From the NCBI GenBank assembly GCA_020002185.1, contig CM034541.1, forward strand, positions 29,854,345 to 29,918,344: DNA of 64,000 nt, written 5' to 3'. Positions 23,514 through 35,822 of this stretch are shown piece after piece (positions within the stretch are counted from its first letter, which is position 1; every line of letters starts with the position of its first letter). The position numbers and the translations under genes were made by a program. A model generated the notes under the pieces. That model saw nothing but the letters and a program-made list of their open reading frames with translations. It had not been told where the DNA came from and did no database searches. Origin of the DNA: Paraescarpia echinospica. Taxonomy: Eukaryota > Annelida > Polychaeta > Sabellida > Siboglinidae.

Positions 23514-26420
23514 CTACAAGTTCAAACGACTTGGAGGGTGGACTAAACGTCCCGATTTCGTACTTGTCACGCTTGGACACTCTGCCGTTGTTGCCGGTGG
23601 AGCTGACGGTGGTGTCGTGACTGGGCAACGTCTTGGAGTAGCAGGAGGTTGTCCTGGCTCCTCTGGAGTGACAGACGTGGAAGACGGGTGGTCGTCTTGA
23701 ATGTGTTGACGATTGTCCATTGTAACTTGCGCAGATCTGTTGCGTCTAATTGTTCCTTTGGGCATCTGTACCATGTACGACCGTGGCTGTGGCGCTCGTT
23801 GCATAACCGTGCCGTATCGGTCTTGATCCCGGACCCACACGTTATCCCCCGGTTGCAACAGTGTAAGATCTTTTGCTCTGTGGTGTCTGTTGAACTGCTG
23901 CTGTTGTCGTTCTCGCTGCGCATCCTCTCTCTCTCTCACTTTCTGGAGATCGGTACCAGGTACTCCTGGCTGGAGAGTGCTTGTCATGACTGGCAGCCGA
24001 GTCCGCAGGCGACGTCCCATTAGCAGTTGACTTGGGCTCAGACCATTGAGCAACGGTGTCGTGCGTTGCGTCAGGAGAGCGAGGTGAATATCTTCGTTCT
24101 TGTTGTTCTTCTTCAGGATCTCCTTTAGGGTCCTCACTGCTCGTTCCGCTTCCCCGTTTGCCTGCGGAAATCTTGGCGAGCTAGTAAAGCCATACGACTT
24201 GGCAAACTGAGCGAACGCCTCGGCACTAAACTGTGGCCCGTTGTCAGACGAAATCACATCCGGAATCCCATGAGTGGCGAAGACTTCTTTCAGCACTTCA
24301 ATGGTGTGTTCGGAACTCATACTAGCCAGCTCTCGGTACTCCACCCATCTGGAGTAGTAGTCAACGATGACTATGTACATTTTTCTGTTGAGTTCAAAGA
24401 GATCCATTCCAACTCTTTCCCACGGACGAGAGGGAAAGGAGGCTGAAATCAAAGTCTCTTTTGGCTCTGGCCGCACCTTTGCACAGGTGTGGCATGTCAA
24501 CACCATCTCTTCTATCTCTTTGGAGAGACCTGGCCACCAGACAGCTTGGTTGGCTCGCGAACGATATTTGGAGATTCCCATGTGACCTTCGTGTATTATT
24601 TTGAGGGTGTCGAGCCGCATGCAACGTGGGATTACTATGCGTTCGTCATAGAGCAGCAGATCGTCGATCATGGCGAGATGGCTCCTACTCTCCCAGTAAG
24701 GTCGCAGTAAGGGAGTTTGCGGCATGAAGGCAGGCCAGCCTTCACTGCAATATCGGCGAACTTTTGCGCAGACTTCATCGCCTTTCTGAGCCGTCTTTAT
24801 CTGGTAAAGCTTTACTGCAGATGCGGGCAGAGCGTTGTTCGCCATATCTGTAAATGTCTCAACTTCCTGTATGAGTTCTGTGTCTGCAGACGACGGAGTT
24901 CCCACTGGTGCCCGTGACAGGACGTACTGGACCTCTGGATTGTATCGCATCAGGCGCATACGGAATCTCTGGATTCGTGGAGGCATCTTTGCGAGGTCAG
25001 TAGAGCTCAGGAGTGGAACCAGGGGTTTGTGGTCGGTTTCTAGCGTGAATGCCATGCCCAGAACATAGTCTGCAAACGTGTCACATGCCCATGTTGCAGC
25101 TAGTGTTTCTTTTTCGATAACTGCATATCGCTGTTCCACTTCAGTTAGTGCTCGTGAAGCAAAGAACTCTGGCTTTCTATCGCCGTTGTCTTGGACTTGC
25201 ATGAGTACAGCTCCAAGACCATGGCCCGATGCGTCAGCAGTGATGATCGTTGATCGCTGTGGTTCACAGCGAGCAAGCGCAATAGAAGACGTCAGTGCTT
25301 GTTTGACTCTCTCAAACGCTTCTGCTTGTACCGGACTCCATTGCCACTCAACATCTGCCTTCAGGAGATAGCAGATCGGCGCGATGAGTTGTGCTAAGTT
25401 CGGCACAAATTTACCCAGTTGATTGACCATTCCTGTGAACCTCCTCAGTTCTGTGGTGTTGGTTGGTGCTGGGTATTTCTGGATGGCTTCCAGCTTCTGT
25501 TCGTCCGCATGAACTCCTGTTCCATCGATGACGTGACCCAGGAAGCGTATACTCTTCTTACCAAACTCACACTTCTCGTTAAGTGTCAGTCCCGCGTCTT
25601 GGAGTCGTTGGAGGACTTTTTCAGTCGTTCATCATGCACAGCTTCATTTGGTGCAAACACCAGGATGTCGTCCATATGACAGATGACTCCATCCAGTCCA
25701 TGTAGGATGATACAAATCGTGCGAGTGAAGATTTCTGGCGCTGATGAAATACCGAAGGGGATTCTGTTGAAGGCGAACCTCCCTTGCGGTGTGATGAATG
25801 TGGTCAGCAGTTTTGATTCTTCATCTAAAGGCAACTGCCAAAACCCACTGTTTGCGTCAAGCTTGGAGAACATTGGTACGTTTCCTAATTTCGCCAAACT
25901 TTCATCGACTGATTTCATCGGATGTACCTCTCTCTTTACTGCCTTGTTGAGATGGGTTAGGTCGACACATATCCTAACTTTGCCGTTGGGCTTCGGTACA
26001 ACAACCATTCCTGAGCACCAGTCAGTTGGCTGGGTCACTTTGGATATGACCCCTTGCTCTTCCATCCTTTTCAGTTCTTCCTCTACTCTCGGAAGTAAAG
26101 GATGTGGCACCTTGCGTGGAGCGTACAGGTATACAGGCTGTGCGTCTTCCCGGAGATTGATGTGATGTGTCGTCTTCAGCTTTCCTAAGCGATGAAATAA
26201 CTTAGGAAAGTCCTTGTGTACTGCAACCTCGTTCACCGCAAGTTTGATCAAGTTCAGATGCACACAAGCGTCACGACCAAGGAGTGAAGTTGGCTGGTTT
26301 TTGATCAAGTACAGCGTTTCTGTGCATGTTTTGCTACCGTACTGCAGCTTGGCAACCAGCGTCCCCAGTACTCGAAGCTTTGTGCCTCCGGGGCCCCTCA
26401 GAGTTTTGTTGGCGGGCGTT
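23514..26420 (-). pseudogene. pol: Gypsy pol: protease, reverse transcriptase, RNase H, integrase
   Basis: In order: protease end (LLGRDACVHLNL; the active-site DTGA is just upstream of a stop near 26435), RT (VRICVDLTHLN, FWQLPLDEES, then an HMDD box in place of the usual Y-x-DD), RNase H (TADASGHGLGAVL, then EKETLAATWACDTF), integrase with a HHCC-like zinc finger (HEGHMG...CHTCAK) and a D-D-E core (MDLFEL, SSDNGPQF, then GEAERAVRT). A frameshift near 25620 splits RT from RNase H. A small in-frame gap precedes LSRAP. The protein ends in a Pro/Thr-rich tail at 23514. Confidence 0.9.
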
Positions 26421-26511
26421 AATTTCCGGTTTTGTTACATTGGTACGCTGTCTGACAGTACCGATACCGCTGCGCCAGTGTCCAGCTTAAACGTGACTCT
26501 GTTGGTACTAT

Positions 26512-27215
26512 TTATAGTCTGTTGGTACTATTTATAGACCAGACGCCACTATTCCGGTTTTCAATTTCACCCAGGAAAACATCTCCAACGCTGAGCACGT
26601 GCGATTTGTCACGAGGCTTCGTTTCTGCCCTGCTCCGACACACAGAGCTGAAGTGGCCAGTTTTCTGACAGTTGTGACATATGGCTTGTCTCGCAGGGCA
26701 GACCATCCTGTCACGCTGCTGTTGGCCACACCACTTGCATTTGCCGGCGTGATGTCTGGTCGTAGCCGTGTTATTACTCGCCGTTGATCGTTGACCCCTC
26801 TTGACGAACTCGATAGCCGTCGGGTTTGGTTTCGTGTCGCCGCGTACAACTTTCCGTTGCTGCTTCCTAGCCTCGGCTTGCCGACTCAACTGCATTAACT
26901 GATCGAGTGTCAAGTCGGCCTGCGCCTGCAGGCGATCGGACAGGGCGTCATCAATCACCCCGACTACGACGCGATCGCGGATCAACTGTTCCCTTAAGCC
27001 GCCGTAGTCGCAGTGTTCAGCCAGTGGGTACAAATTTTGGATGAAAACATCCACAGACTCTCCCGGTTGTTGTACTCGTCGATAGAATTTGGCTCTTTCT
27101 ATGATGAGGTTTCGGTGAACTCCGAGGTGAACTTAAAACGATCTGGTAACGATACCTGGACAGGGTTGAATTGCGGTTGTGCTGCTTGCTGTACCGGCTG
27201 GTTATTGTCTGCCAT
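26512..27215 (-). pseudogene. gag: Gypsy gag with CCHC zinc knuckle
   Basis: Starts MADNNQPVQQAAQPQFNPVQ at 27215; a frameshift near 27115 leads into VFIQNLYPLAEHCDYGGLRE, DRVVVGV and a retroviral zinc knuckle (CHNCQKTGHFSSVC) preceded by another Cys cluster (CKWCGQQQRD). Gag packages the RNA. It overlaps the start of the protease region. Confidence 0.8.
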
Positions 27216-27259
27216 GTCTTCGGGTCGTGTTCAGGCTTCTTTTTAGACCGCTGCCACCA

Positions 27260-27446
27260 TCTAATGTTGCGGGTTTTTGTAGAAATGTGAGTAGTAAGAC
27301 GGACGAATGACAGAGACAAGTATATGGCGTTCAGATACTAATTTATTCAACCCTTCTCCCAGGTCATAGCTAGGCGGATGTCGTGGTGCGCTATTGCAGT
27401 GGCCCAAGTGCAGCAAAACCTTGCTGGCAGTTATGGTATTACTACA
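27260..27446 (-). repeat. Gypsy 5' LTR
   Basis: 187 bp, direct copy of 23207-23391, followed on the inner side by the presumptive primer-binding site (RC of 27248-27259). Confidence 0.9.
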
Positions 27447-27560
27447 GTTTCTATTTTGACGTTTGCCGTCGCGGTTTGCTGTTGCCGTCTAGCAATATAA
27501 TAGGGCTTTAACGGTCTATGTAAGAGTTGCAACAGTACACTCATAACAACGTCTATCAAC

Positions 27561-27598
27561 GATAAACCAGTAAAATATTAATTATGGACACACACACA

Positions 27599-27661
<63 letters not shown>
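27561..27661. repeat. (CA)n microsatellite at the broken end of a CR1 element
   Basis: CA/CT dinucleotides abut the truncated reverse transcriptase gene. Confidence 0.95.
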
Positions 27662-27664
<3 letters not shown>

Positions 27665-28821
27665 ACATTTGCCACTTTTCAGACCATTTGATTAACCTGT
27701 CAAGATCATCTTGTAAATGCTGTCTATCTCCATCACTTTTAATCCTTCTAAACACTTTTGTATAATCTGCAAATTTCAACACCTTGCTAGCTATATCATC
27801 GTCCAAATCGTTTATATATATTAAGAATAATATAGGTCCCAGTACTGATCTCTGTGGAACCCCACTCAAAACTGATTTCCAGTTTGAAGCCTCCCCATCA
27901 ACAACTACCCGTTGTCTTCTGTCAATCAGCCATTTTTCTATCCAGATAATTATACCATTTCCTATGCCATGGGCCTTTAGTTTAAGCAGTAATCTTTGAT
28001 GTGGCACTTTGTCGAAAACTTTTTGAAAATCTAAGTAAATGATATCTACTGGTGATCCCTTGTCTACCCACTTAGTGATATCTTCCAAAAAACATAACAT
28101 ATTTGTTAAGTATGACCTCGCTTTTAGAAACCCATGTTGAGATGGGTTTATCAATAAAATCCACCATGTGATCTTTAATTAGTCTTTCTAATAATTTACA
28201 AATCACCGATGTTAAACTCACTGGTCTATAATTATTTGACTTGTTTCTCGAACCTTGTTTAAATAACGGTATAACGTTTGCTTCTTTCCATTCTAAAGGA
28301 ACCACTCCCTCTTCTAATGACAAGTTGAAAACTGTTGCAAGCGGTATGCTAATTTGTTCTACAATTTCCAATAGTAGTTTGGGTGGAATACCATCCACTC
28401 CAGGTGATTTAGTATCCTTCATAGCCCTAATTCTCTTAGCTACCATTTCTGGGGTTACAATTACCTGTCTTAAATAGTCTGATTCTGCTCCCTTGAACTT
28501 AGGCTCTGGTACTGGCAGTGAACTAATGTCTTCTCTGGTAAACATTGAATTAAAATACCCATTCAGGTCTTCTGCCATTAAGGATCCTTCTGATGTTATA
28601 TTTCCAGCACTATCTTCTAGAGGACCGACCTTATCCTGAACTTTCTGTTTGCTTCGAACATATGCATAAAACCTCTTGCTGTCATGTTTTATATTACAAG
28701 CTAATTTATGTTCATAGCTTCTCTTTGAATTTCTAATTTTAGCTGTAGCTTGGTTTAGTGCTTCTTTATAAACGTTGTAGTCTTCGTCATTTCCAGTACG
28801 TCTATATGACTTCCACATCAT
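27660..28821 (-). pseudogene. CR1 reverse transcriptase, missing thumb/C terminus
   Basis: Blocks in order: IRAMKDTKSPGVDGIPPKLL, WKEANVIPLFKQG, NNYRPVSLTSV, then after a frame change near 28130 HGFLKARSY, IIYLDFQKVFDKVPHQRLL, GVPQRSVLGPILFLIYINDL and LKFADYTKVF. In the last, the catalytic FADD pair reads FADY, which should abolish polymerisation. The protein ends at KWSEKWQML, exactly where the CA repeat starts. Confidence 0.85.
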
Positions 28822-28840
28822 TTGTTTATACTTGATTTTT

Positions 28841-29698
28841 TTAATGGCTTCTTTCGATAAGTGTTTCTTTTTGGACAGTTTCCCGTGTTTTTAAGGGAAC
28901 AAATTTGACGATGATGCATTCAATTTCACTCTGTAAGATATTCCAGCATTCTGTTGCTGTCTTATTCTTCAGTGTGTTATTCCAGTCTATCTTTGCTAAA
29001 TATTTCCTTATGTCCTTATATTTTCCTTTGTGGAAATTTCTCCTGTACTGCTTTTTACTATTCCTTTCTGATTTTACTTTGATGGTAAAATGTATTTGGT
29101 TGTGATCACTATTCCCCAGTGGCTCACATATCTTGACATTGTCAACTAATTCATTCTGTGAGGACAAAACTATGTCTAACACATTCTCTCCCCTGGTTGG
29201 TTCTAGCACATGTTGAGAAAGGAAACTATCTTGTACTAAAACTAAAAACTTGTGGTCCTCACTACCCGTACTCCGTAGAGATTTCCATTTTATATGCCCA
29301 TGGTTAAAATCCCCCATAATAACACAGTCCCGTTTGATCACTTCCCTTATAGCGTTTTGTATTTTTTCATTCTCTTCTATGCTTATGTTTGGACTTCGAT
29401 AAACTAATCCAACCGTTAACGTTGAGTTTCCTGTAACTATGTTACACCAAACAGCTTCTTCGCAATCTGCTTCTCTGTCTAATTTTATTTCATAAGCCTG
29501 GATAGATTCTTTAATATATAAAATAACTCCACCTCCCCTTCTTCCTATTCTATCTTTCCTAAACATTACATATCCTGTTAGACCCAATTCAGCATCTGAT
29601 ATATCGGTGGTTGCCCATGATTCGGTTATACCTATTATGTGAGGGTCAATATCTTCTACCATAATGTTTAGTTCATTTCTTTTGTTTACTACTTGCAT
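28841..29698 (-). pseudogene. CR1 ORF2 apurinic-like endonuclease domain
   Basis: LNIMVEDIDPHIIGITESWA, GYVMFRKDRIGRRGGGVILY, VGLVYRSPN, IMGDFNHGHIKW, then SDHNQIHFTIK: the E, GDFN and SDH motifs of the APE-type endonuclease that nicks target DNA. About 285 codons open. A frame change near 28830 separates it from RT, so the ORF2 polyprotein is broken. Confidence 0.85.
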
Positions 29699-29999
29699 TT
29701 AAACAAACACATTTATATCTAGCTTCAGACCAGTTTTCTTGACTGTTCTTTGCTGAATTATTTGTGCTGTCTTTATCTATGCCTCCAGTTTCAGGCTTCT
29801 CTGCGAGTCCCCCCTGCGAATCTAGTTTAAATAGATGCAACCTGTCCCACTGTCAACAGATCTCAGCAGATTCTGTGAGAATACTGCTGCCCCTTTCTAC
29901 TTAGATGGAGGCCATCTCTCATGTACATATCTTCTCTCCCAACAAAGTACCCCCATAAATCTATGAATCCCACGCCCTCTTCTTCACACATCTGCTCAA

Positions 30000-30362
30000 C
30001 TAGTGCGTTGATCGCCATCCTCTTACAGTTTCTGTATGTTGCCCCCCTCTTCCTTCCATTACTTGCAAAATTCCTGAGAGAATAACCTGTTCCACTCTTG
30101 TCTTCTTTAGCTTCCTCACTAAATGTCTGTACTTCTGTACTATCCCAGTTGTTCCCTCCTTGTCTGCATTATTTGTCCCTATGTGTACTAGTATAGACCC
30201 TCCCTCGCCATGCCCCAATACCTTCTCTACCCTTTCGGTCACATGCTCTATCCTAGCCCACGGTAGACATAGAACAACGTCCTTCCCTTCGCATATAGTC
30301 TTGTCTGGTTTTTTCAGAATTGAATCGCCCATAAACACATTCTTTTTTCCTTGCCCCCTCAA
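30000..30362 (-). pseudogene. CR1 ORF1 SGNH-esterase domain
   Basis: VFMGDSILKK (the GDS nucleophile block), LPWARIEHVTERV and ILVHIGTNN (block with the conserved Asn), as in the lipid-esterase domain of CR1 ORF1. The C-terminal Asp-x-x-His block is lost to a frame change near 30060. Confidence 0.7.
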
Positions 30363-31847
30363 TCACTGCCTCGGAGTAGCTCCTCCGGTTTGCATATGTC
30401 TGGTTGTTGTCTTTTCCTTTTGCCGTCTTCTCTCCTGTCACATTCTCTTCCATTCCCTTCTTTCCTGTCGCTTTTTCTCTTGTCCCCTTTCCTCCTGTCA
30501 TCTTCTCTTCTAGCACATTTACTCTCACTTCCTTTCGTCCCTTCATCTTTCATCCCATCACATTTTCTTCTCTCCTCTCCCGTCCCTTTTCCCCGGCTAC
30601 CTCTTTCACTACGGTCACTTTCTCCCCTGTCACCTTCACGCCTGTCATGCTTTCTGTTTTTTGCTGAACACTCTGTCTTTTTCCATCAGTCTTCTGTCTC
30701 ACAGTCTTACCAACTGCATTTGTGGTATCTACCTCTTCACCACCTGTATCGCTGTCGCGTCTCTCCTCTTTCTCTACGGTCTGACTACCTGTTGATCTAT
30801 CTCCACTGATCCGTTTTCTTTTCCTCTGCCGAACACTTTTCCTCCGTCCCTCTGTCTTCTCAATTTCTTGTTCCTTCACACCGGTCACCTTCCCTCCTCT
30901 CAATCTTCTTTCTTCAGTCTCCGTGTCACAACTCTGCTCCTTCTATGTTGTAGAATTCTCAACTCTCTCCGCGTCATCCCTCTATGCTCCATCTATTTCT
31001 ATGTTGAGTCTCACCTCCATCTCCTTCACTATATCCGTCAACTTACACACCTCCTTCATCAGACATTCCATCCTCAAACACCCCACACACCGAGAGGTGA
31101 ATCCGTCATCTTTGGTCTCTGCCCATGATTTTGGACAGCCAGACAACGCAAAATCCACCCAGCTCTATCAGTCGTTGCAAATTAAGTGTCGTTTTGCCCT
31201 GAGTTGCCGCTTGCAAGGTGCCATATCAGAATTTATTTATGTTCAAAATAGTTTTTAGTATCTTTGAAAAGACTTTTCTGTGTACAATTTACACCAGATT
31301 GTTTAGGTTATAGTTAGTTATGTTTGTTAACACACAGTGACACACCGTGCCTTACCTAGTTACGATGTCGATGACAACGTATTCAAGTTAGGCCTGGATA
31401 CAATTAAGGTAGTCTTTACAAAGACTGTTTCCTGTGTACTAATATACACTTTAAAAGGTTGTTATTTCAGGTTTTAATTACTCATCTAACTACATCGATT
31501 ATCTCAAATAACGCTATTCTATTGTCGTTCACGTTACGTTAACTTCGCCAGTGACCCACTTTGTAAACAACGTTCCGATTACATTAACGTCCCCAATCAT
31601 CGCTCGCAAATCGCCTACTTTTAATCTACCCTAGATTATTCCCTCTAGCTAACTTTTAAAAAAAAATATTGCTTACTATATATCTATAATTACGTTATGT
31701 ATGCTATACACTCAATAATATCACTTATCTTGTTCAAATATCCTGATATTTTCGCAAGTTTGCTACACCAAATTCAAACCAATTCACCACCGGAAGTTCC
31801 CGCTCGAGTTGTGAATTTGCATTAGCTGTTTTGTCAGCAGACCCTCT

Positions 31848-32450
31848 GTTACAACTAACCCGTGTTACAACTAGCCCCGGTCTCCCCTATTCACTTTATC
31901 TGTATGGCCTCATCATATACAGCGAGAAAGACCAACTTCTTCCCGTCAAAATGTCATATGACTTGGAGGTGTCAGTTGATGGAGTTTGTGTACGGAGCGA
32001 CGATCAAATAGTTTCACCGTCAAGTGATGAATGTTCAAAATTACGCCATCCCGCAAACGTTATGCAATACCAATGGTGGCTTATACAGATCTACCTACCT
32101 ACTCATGGCCATGTCATATACTTTTGGAAAGCCAATTGTCTCCCCGTAAATACAGGATATCACGAGGAGCTATCAAGTGGTGCAGTAAGCGTGGAGTGAA
32201 GGTCAAGCAAGATCACCACCAAATAATGAACCTTCAAAACTGCGCTATTCCGCAAACTTTGTGTAATTACAATGTTTGCATATCTGTATTGTTTACCTAC
32301 ACTAGGCCATGTTATACACCTATGCGTATTCTATCCCCGTCAACATTATTGGCATGAAATTGTAAAGTGGTGGTCTAACTGTTGATTGAAGGTTGAACAA
32401 GGTCCAAAAAATGCATTTTCGAAGTTGTACCATACCGCAGATTGTAGGCT
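31848..32450 (+). repeat. ~190-bp minisatellite with a GTTACAACTAGCCCC start
   Basis: CCGCAAAC/CCGCAGA phrases at 32051, 32250 and 32435 mark three diverged units (spacing 199 and 185 bp). The array begins with two GTTACAACTA(A/G)CCC motifs at 31848-31880, the inverse of the motif ending the related array at 12.99 kb. Confidence 0.7.
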
Positions 32451-33395
32451 AGCCACAATGTGATTTAATACTTTTAACGGCCTTTTTTGTATCACCCATG
32501 GAATGAGAAAAATACATGTCGGTGGATGCCACCCTAAATTTTTAATTTGAATGTCATTTTGAGGGTCGCAATCACCAAACTTGTGTCAAACTATTTTTTA
32601 TTAATTAATTGATATATTCTTGCGCACATGGCAGCCTCTTTACGTCCCATGTCCACCCCAGCCATCTGCAGTGGGCGTCTGCTTATGAACTGGTAAACCA
32701 AATAACAGATTGGTATGCTGTACGCTCTGAATACTGCTAAAGAGCATTCTGGGTTGTTGGAATATCTTAATGATATTATTCCTTCGGCAGAATATATTTC
32801 CCATTGCCTTGATAATGGACACCATGCTCGCTACAAATCTAGTTAATGGTGATGCGTTCCAGGACATGGAATGTCGCGAATCAAAATCTAATTGGATGTA
32901 TTAATGATATGGTTCCTTCATGGTATGAAGTTTACGTTTCCCGTGCTATTGCAAACTGGCAAAGACGTGGACTGATCTTTTCCCTGAGCATGACAGATGC
33001 CGTTGCATTAAGATGAATAACGTTGTTGCCCGTCCCAGGGACTATCCAAATGTATGCAGCTGTACATAACACTGACAAGGTCATAACTCCTAACGATCGA
33101 AAACACAAGGTCACACGTGTTCACATTATCAAGTGTAGTTTTGAACCCTTTTCCACAAAGCATTTTGCACAAGTATCAACAGTTGCGTGCCTGATTCTTC
33201 ATGATCATACTGTACGAACCTGGTCATAGTTGCACCTATTGAAAACAGCTGAGGTGTCTGACGTGTCAAACACTTCCGTTTAACTTGGATAGTTGAGCTT
33301 TGCAACTCTGTAATAGAGATAATTGCAAATACCTTTTTCTCCAATGTTACCTTCCTCAGAGTCCCGTTACCACGCTTCTCTCTTGGGGGAGAGAG
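32451..33395. other. No gene recognised
   Basis: Scattered short ORFs without motifs. The phrases TTAATGATAT(T/G) and TTCC(A/T)TC repeat loosely near 32770 and 32905, suggesting old duplication. Confidence 0.4.
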
Positions 33396-33680
<285 letters not shown>

Positions 33681-35060
33681 TCTTTGCTGAGGATCTACCA
33701 AATAAAAAAATTGGTACGCTTTGGTAGTCAAACTATTTCATTATCCGACAATGATTCCATTTTCTGCTTGGCAATTGTTAAATTGCGACCTGTATTTAGT
33801 CAACTACTTCATTTTCCCATTCGTGATGCAGACGGTGTATCACATTGCTATCAACTGCTAAATATTTTCAATCACACATATGCTATCACATACCAACTGA
33901 TGTACATTGTATATGTATTTAAGCAAACGAGTGAACTACAATAAAATGGAGTGAACAGTGAACAAGATTGCCCAAGATGGGAGACGGCAGAAGGAGTATT
34001 GCAGTTGGACGTTTAGTTACTGGAACTATTCCTGTTAAGCTTGTTATTTGCATTCTGAGTTAGACTACCATTTGTAACTGTTTTTGTTTTAAAGAAAGTC
34101 CAAGTACAACACGGACAATATTTATTTATTTAAAACTTACTTACTTATATGGCATTAAGAGAGGTGACACTTAGTATATGAGGCATGTTGATTTACAGGA
34201 CATTTGACGGCCGATCTCAGGATACAACTTTAACTGCCCTAGTGGTGTCGGCAACATGGAGCCCTCGGAGCATGTGACAAACCGATGTCTGTCATGAGCC
34301 ATTGTTTACCATGAAGTGAATATGTGTGTTTGACTGGCTAAATGAGGCACTACGGTGGAGGCTCGCTATGAGGAACTCGTTGGGGATAGTCAAACTCTTT
34401 CTTGTAACCGATGCTCCTCGTATCCATTGACAAAATTGGTGCCGATCAGAACGGCGATTTCAAAGATGGTCCGTTGCTTTAAATGTTCTTTCACAATTGT
34501 CGACATTTACCTACACGTACAGAGTATATCAATTATAAGCCCCCTTCCTCTCCCGGATTTACTGCTTTAAAATGTCCACATTTTGCGAATTTGAAAGTAG
34601 TAAATGATGAAGGTGCGAAGCAGTGTTATGGCACAGTGCACGCAATTAAAGGACACAAACTAACAGCAATCACATTAATCTTTACGAACATTAACTAATC
34701 ATCACTATCTTGCCACCTGGTATATTTTGGGATACTGGACACACCTTTTTCTGGGTCTGGAACCGCCAGTGAGGGAGGTTGGCAAGAAGGCGAATTTCAA
34801 GAGAAAACTTATGAGGTGTCGTTTAAGTCATCTGGACACGTGGATCGAATGGAAGTGAAGGGCTTATTCCTACCGACAGTAGCAACACATTCTGATGCAA
34901 AAAACACCCCAAACAGTGTTACCGATTTTAAATGCAAATGTTTTTATACGCATGACAGGATGTAAAATCTATGGATGTTAAAACATTAAATGATCCACAG
35001 TTTAGCATAGGCCTACCACACGCACACACCCCACCTCACATATACTCACGCTCGCAAGCA

Positions 35061-35092
<32 letters not shown>

Positions 35093-35229
35093 CAATTTGT
35101 GGTGTGCATTTTTTAAAGTAAAAACATGTTTTTTTTGGTAGGCCAGCTAATTTAAATAACTGTAATTGCAAACGATTAATTATTTTATAATAGGCCTACA
35201 GTTATTAATTCCGAGTATGTCACGATAAC
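33681..35229. other. No gene recognised; CA/ACGC tract at 35025-35095
   Basis: AT-rich intergenic sequence upstream of the RIT gene. Two short overlapping ORFs (34355-34698) have no motif. Confidence 0.4.
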
Positions 35230-35722
35230 ACACACGGTCCATCAATAGACCTTACATCACGATGGCTGTCAAATTTGATTTCCGATTAGGTGAACTAAAA
35301 ATCGATACTAACAAAATTCTACTCTCGTTATTTCACGCTCGACTTGCGCAGCCACTTGGTTCGCGGGAGCATTAATTCATTAATAAATGAAAACTCGGCT
35401 TGCTAGCCTCGCTGTCCCGCGGGTAACGACTACCTGGCGTGATCTCTTCGTACACACGCGTCGACGTTCGCCAAACCGTGACGAGGTAGTCAAAAGAAGC
35501 GGCCGATGCCGATTCGCGTATATGCGTGCCGCGGCCTGCTAAATATAGCCGTGACTGCTGGCTCGGAGTTTACAATTACAGATTCAGCGCATAGTGACGG
35601 TGGCAACATTTTCGGCACGGCTCGCTAGTTTGACAATGTGTCGGCGGGGGCGCTACCGTCGAGCGGAGCAACAACAAGAAACATGTCGCCGAAAGTAAAC
35701 TGAACTTGGTCGACGTCCCGTC
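35230..35722 (+). promoter_or_regulatory. CpG-rich promoter and 5' UTR region of the RIT gene
   Basis: CpG density rises sharply against the AT-rich flanks (CCGCGGG, ACGCGTCGACGTTCGCC, GCCGATGCCGATTCGCG). A TATA-like CTAAATATAG lies at 35539-35548, about 175 bp before the start codon. This is an inference from composition and position; the transcription start is not determined. Confidence 0.5.
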
Positions 35723-35822
35723 ATGTCTGAAGCTGGTCCGCAAGCGTCGGCAACGACGGGCAAACGTGCCGTCCGAGGCTACAAGATTGTCGTGCTGGGG
35801 GACGGAGGGGTGGGAAAGAGCG
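35723..35822 (+). CDS. RIT1: RIT exon 1 (start codon, P-loop)
   Basis: [20 protein letters not shown] then [13 protein letters not shown]. It ends one base into the Ala codon, before GTGAGT. The ATG is the first in the open frame after the CpG-rich leader. Confidence 0.93.

Larger units (their letters stand above)
23207..27446 (-). mobile_element. Ty3/Gypsy LTR retrotransposon, near full-length, inactive
   Basis: Two direct LTRs (23207-23391 and 27260-27446) are flanked by a perfect 5-bp duplication GTTTC (23202-23206 and 27447-27451). On the - strand the LTR begins TGTAGTAATACC, and a primer-binding-site-like TGGTGGCAGCGG follows the 5' LTR. Order gag, protease, RT, RNase H, integrase is that of Gypsy. 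The LTRs differ at roughly eight positions, so insertion is not very recent. Frameshifts and a stop make it non-autonomous. Confidence 0.9.
22280..27507. mobile_element. PIF/Harbinger-type element split by a Gypsy insertion
   Basis: The left end GGCCCTATTACACTGCTCGA (22281) and the right end (reverse complement GCCCTATTATATTGCTAGAC, up to 27506) are inverted repeats extending over roughly 35 bp (ACGGCAAC, GCAAACCGCG). Both are flanked by TTTAA/TTAA, compatible with a 3-bp TWA duplication. Without the Gypsy insert the element is about 1 kb. It retains only the 5' ends of the two genes typical of Harbinger: a nuclease N terminus (+) and a MADF exon (-). Confidence 0.65.
27660..31130 (-). mobile_element. 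CR1-clade LINE, 3'-truncated
   Basis: Transcription order: ORF1 with an esterase domain (30362-30000), an apurinic endonuclease (29698-28841) and a reverse transcriptase (28821-27660). The 5' part (30400-31130) is low-complexity Lys/Glu/Arg-rich sequence that probably belongs to ORF1. The element stops abruptly in RT at a CA repeat, whereas LINEs normally lose the 5' end. Confidence 0.85.

Noticed and set aside
30351..30903. Ser/Phe/Pro-rich + strand ORFs opposite the CR1 5' region
   Set aside because: Antisense of the Lys/Glu-rich CR1 ORF1 region; low complexity and no motif.
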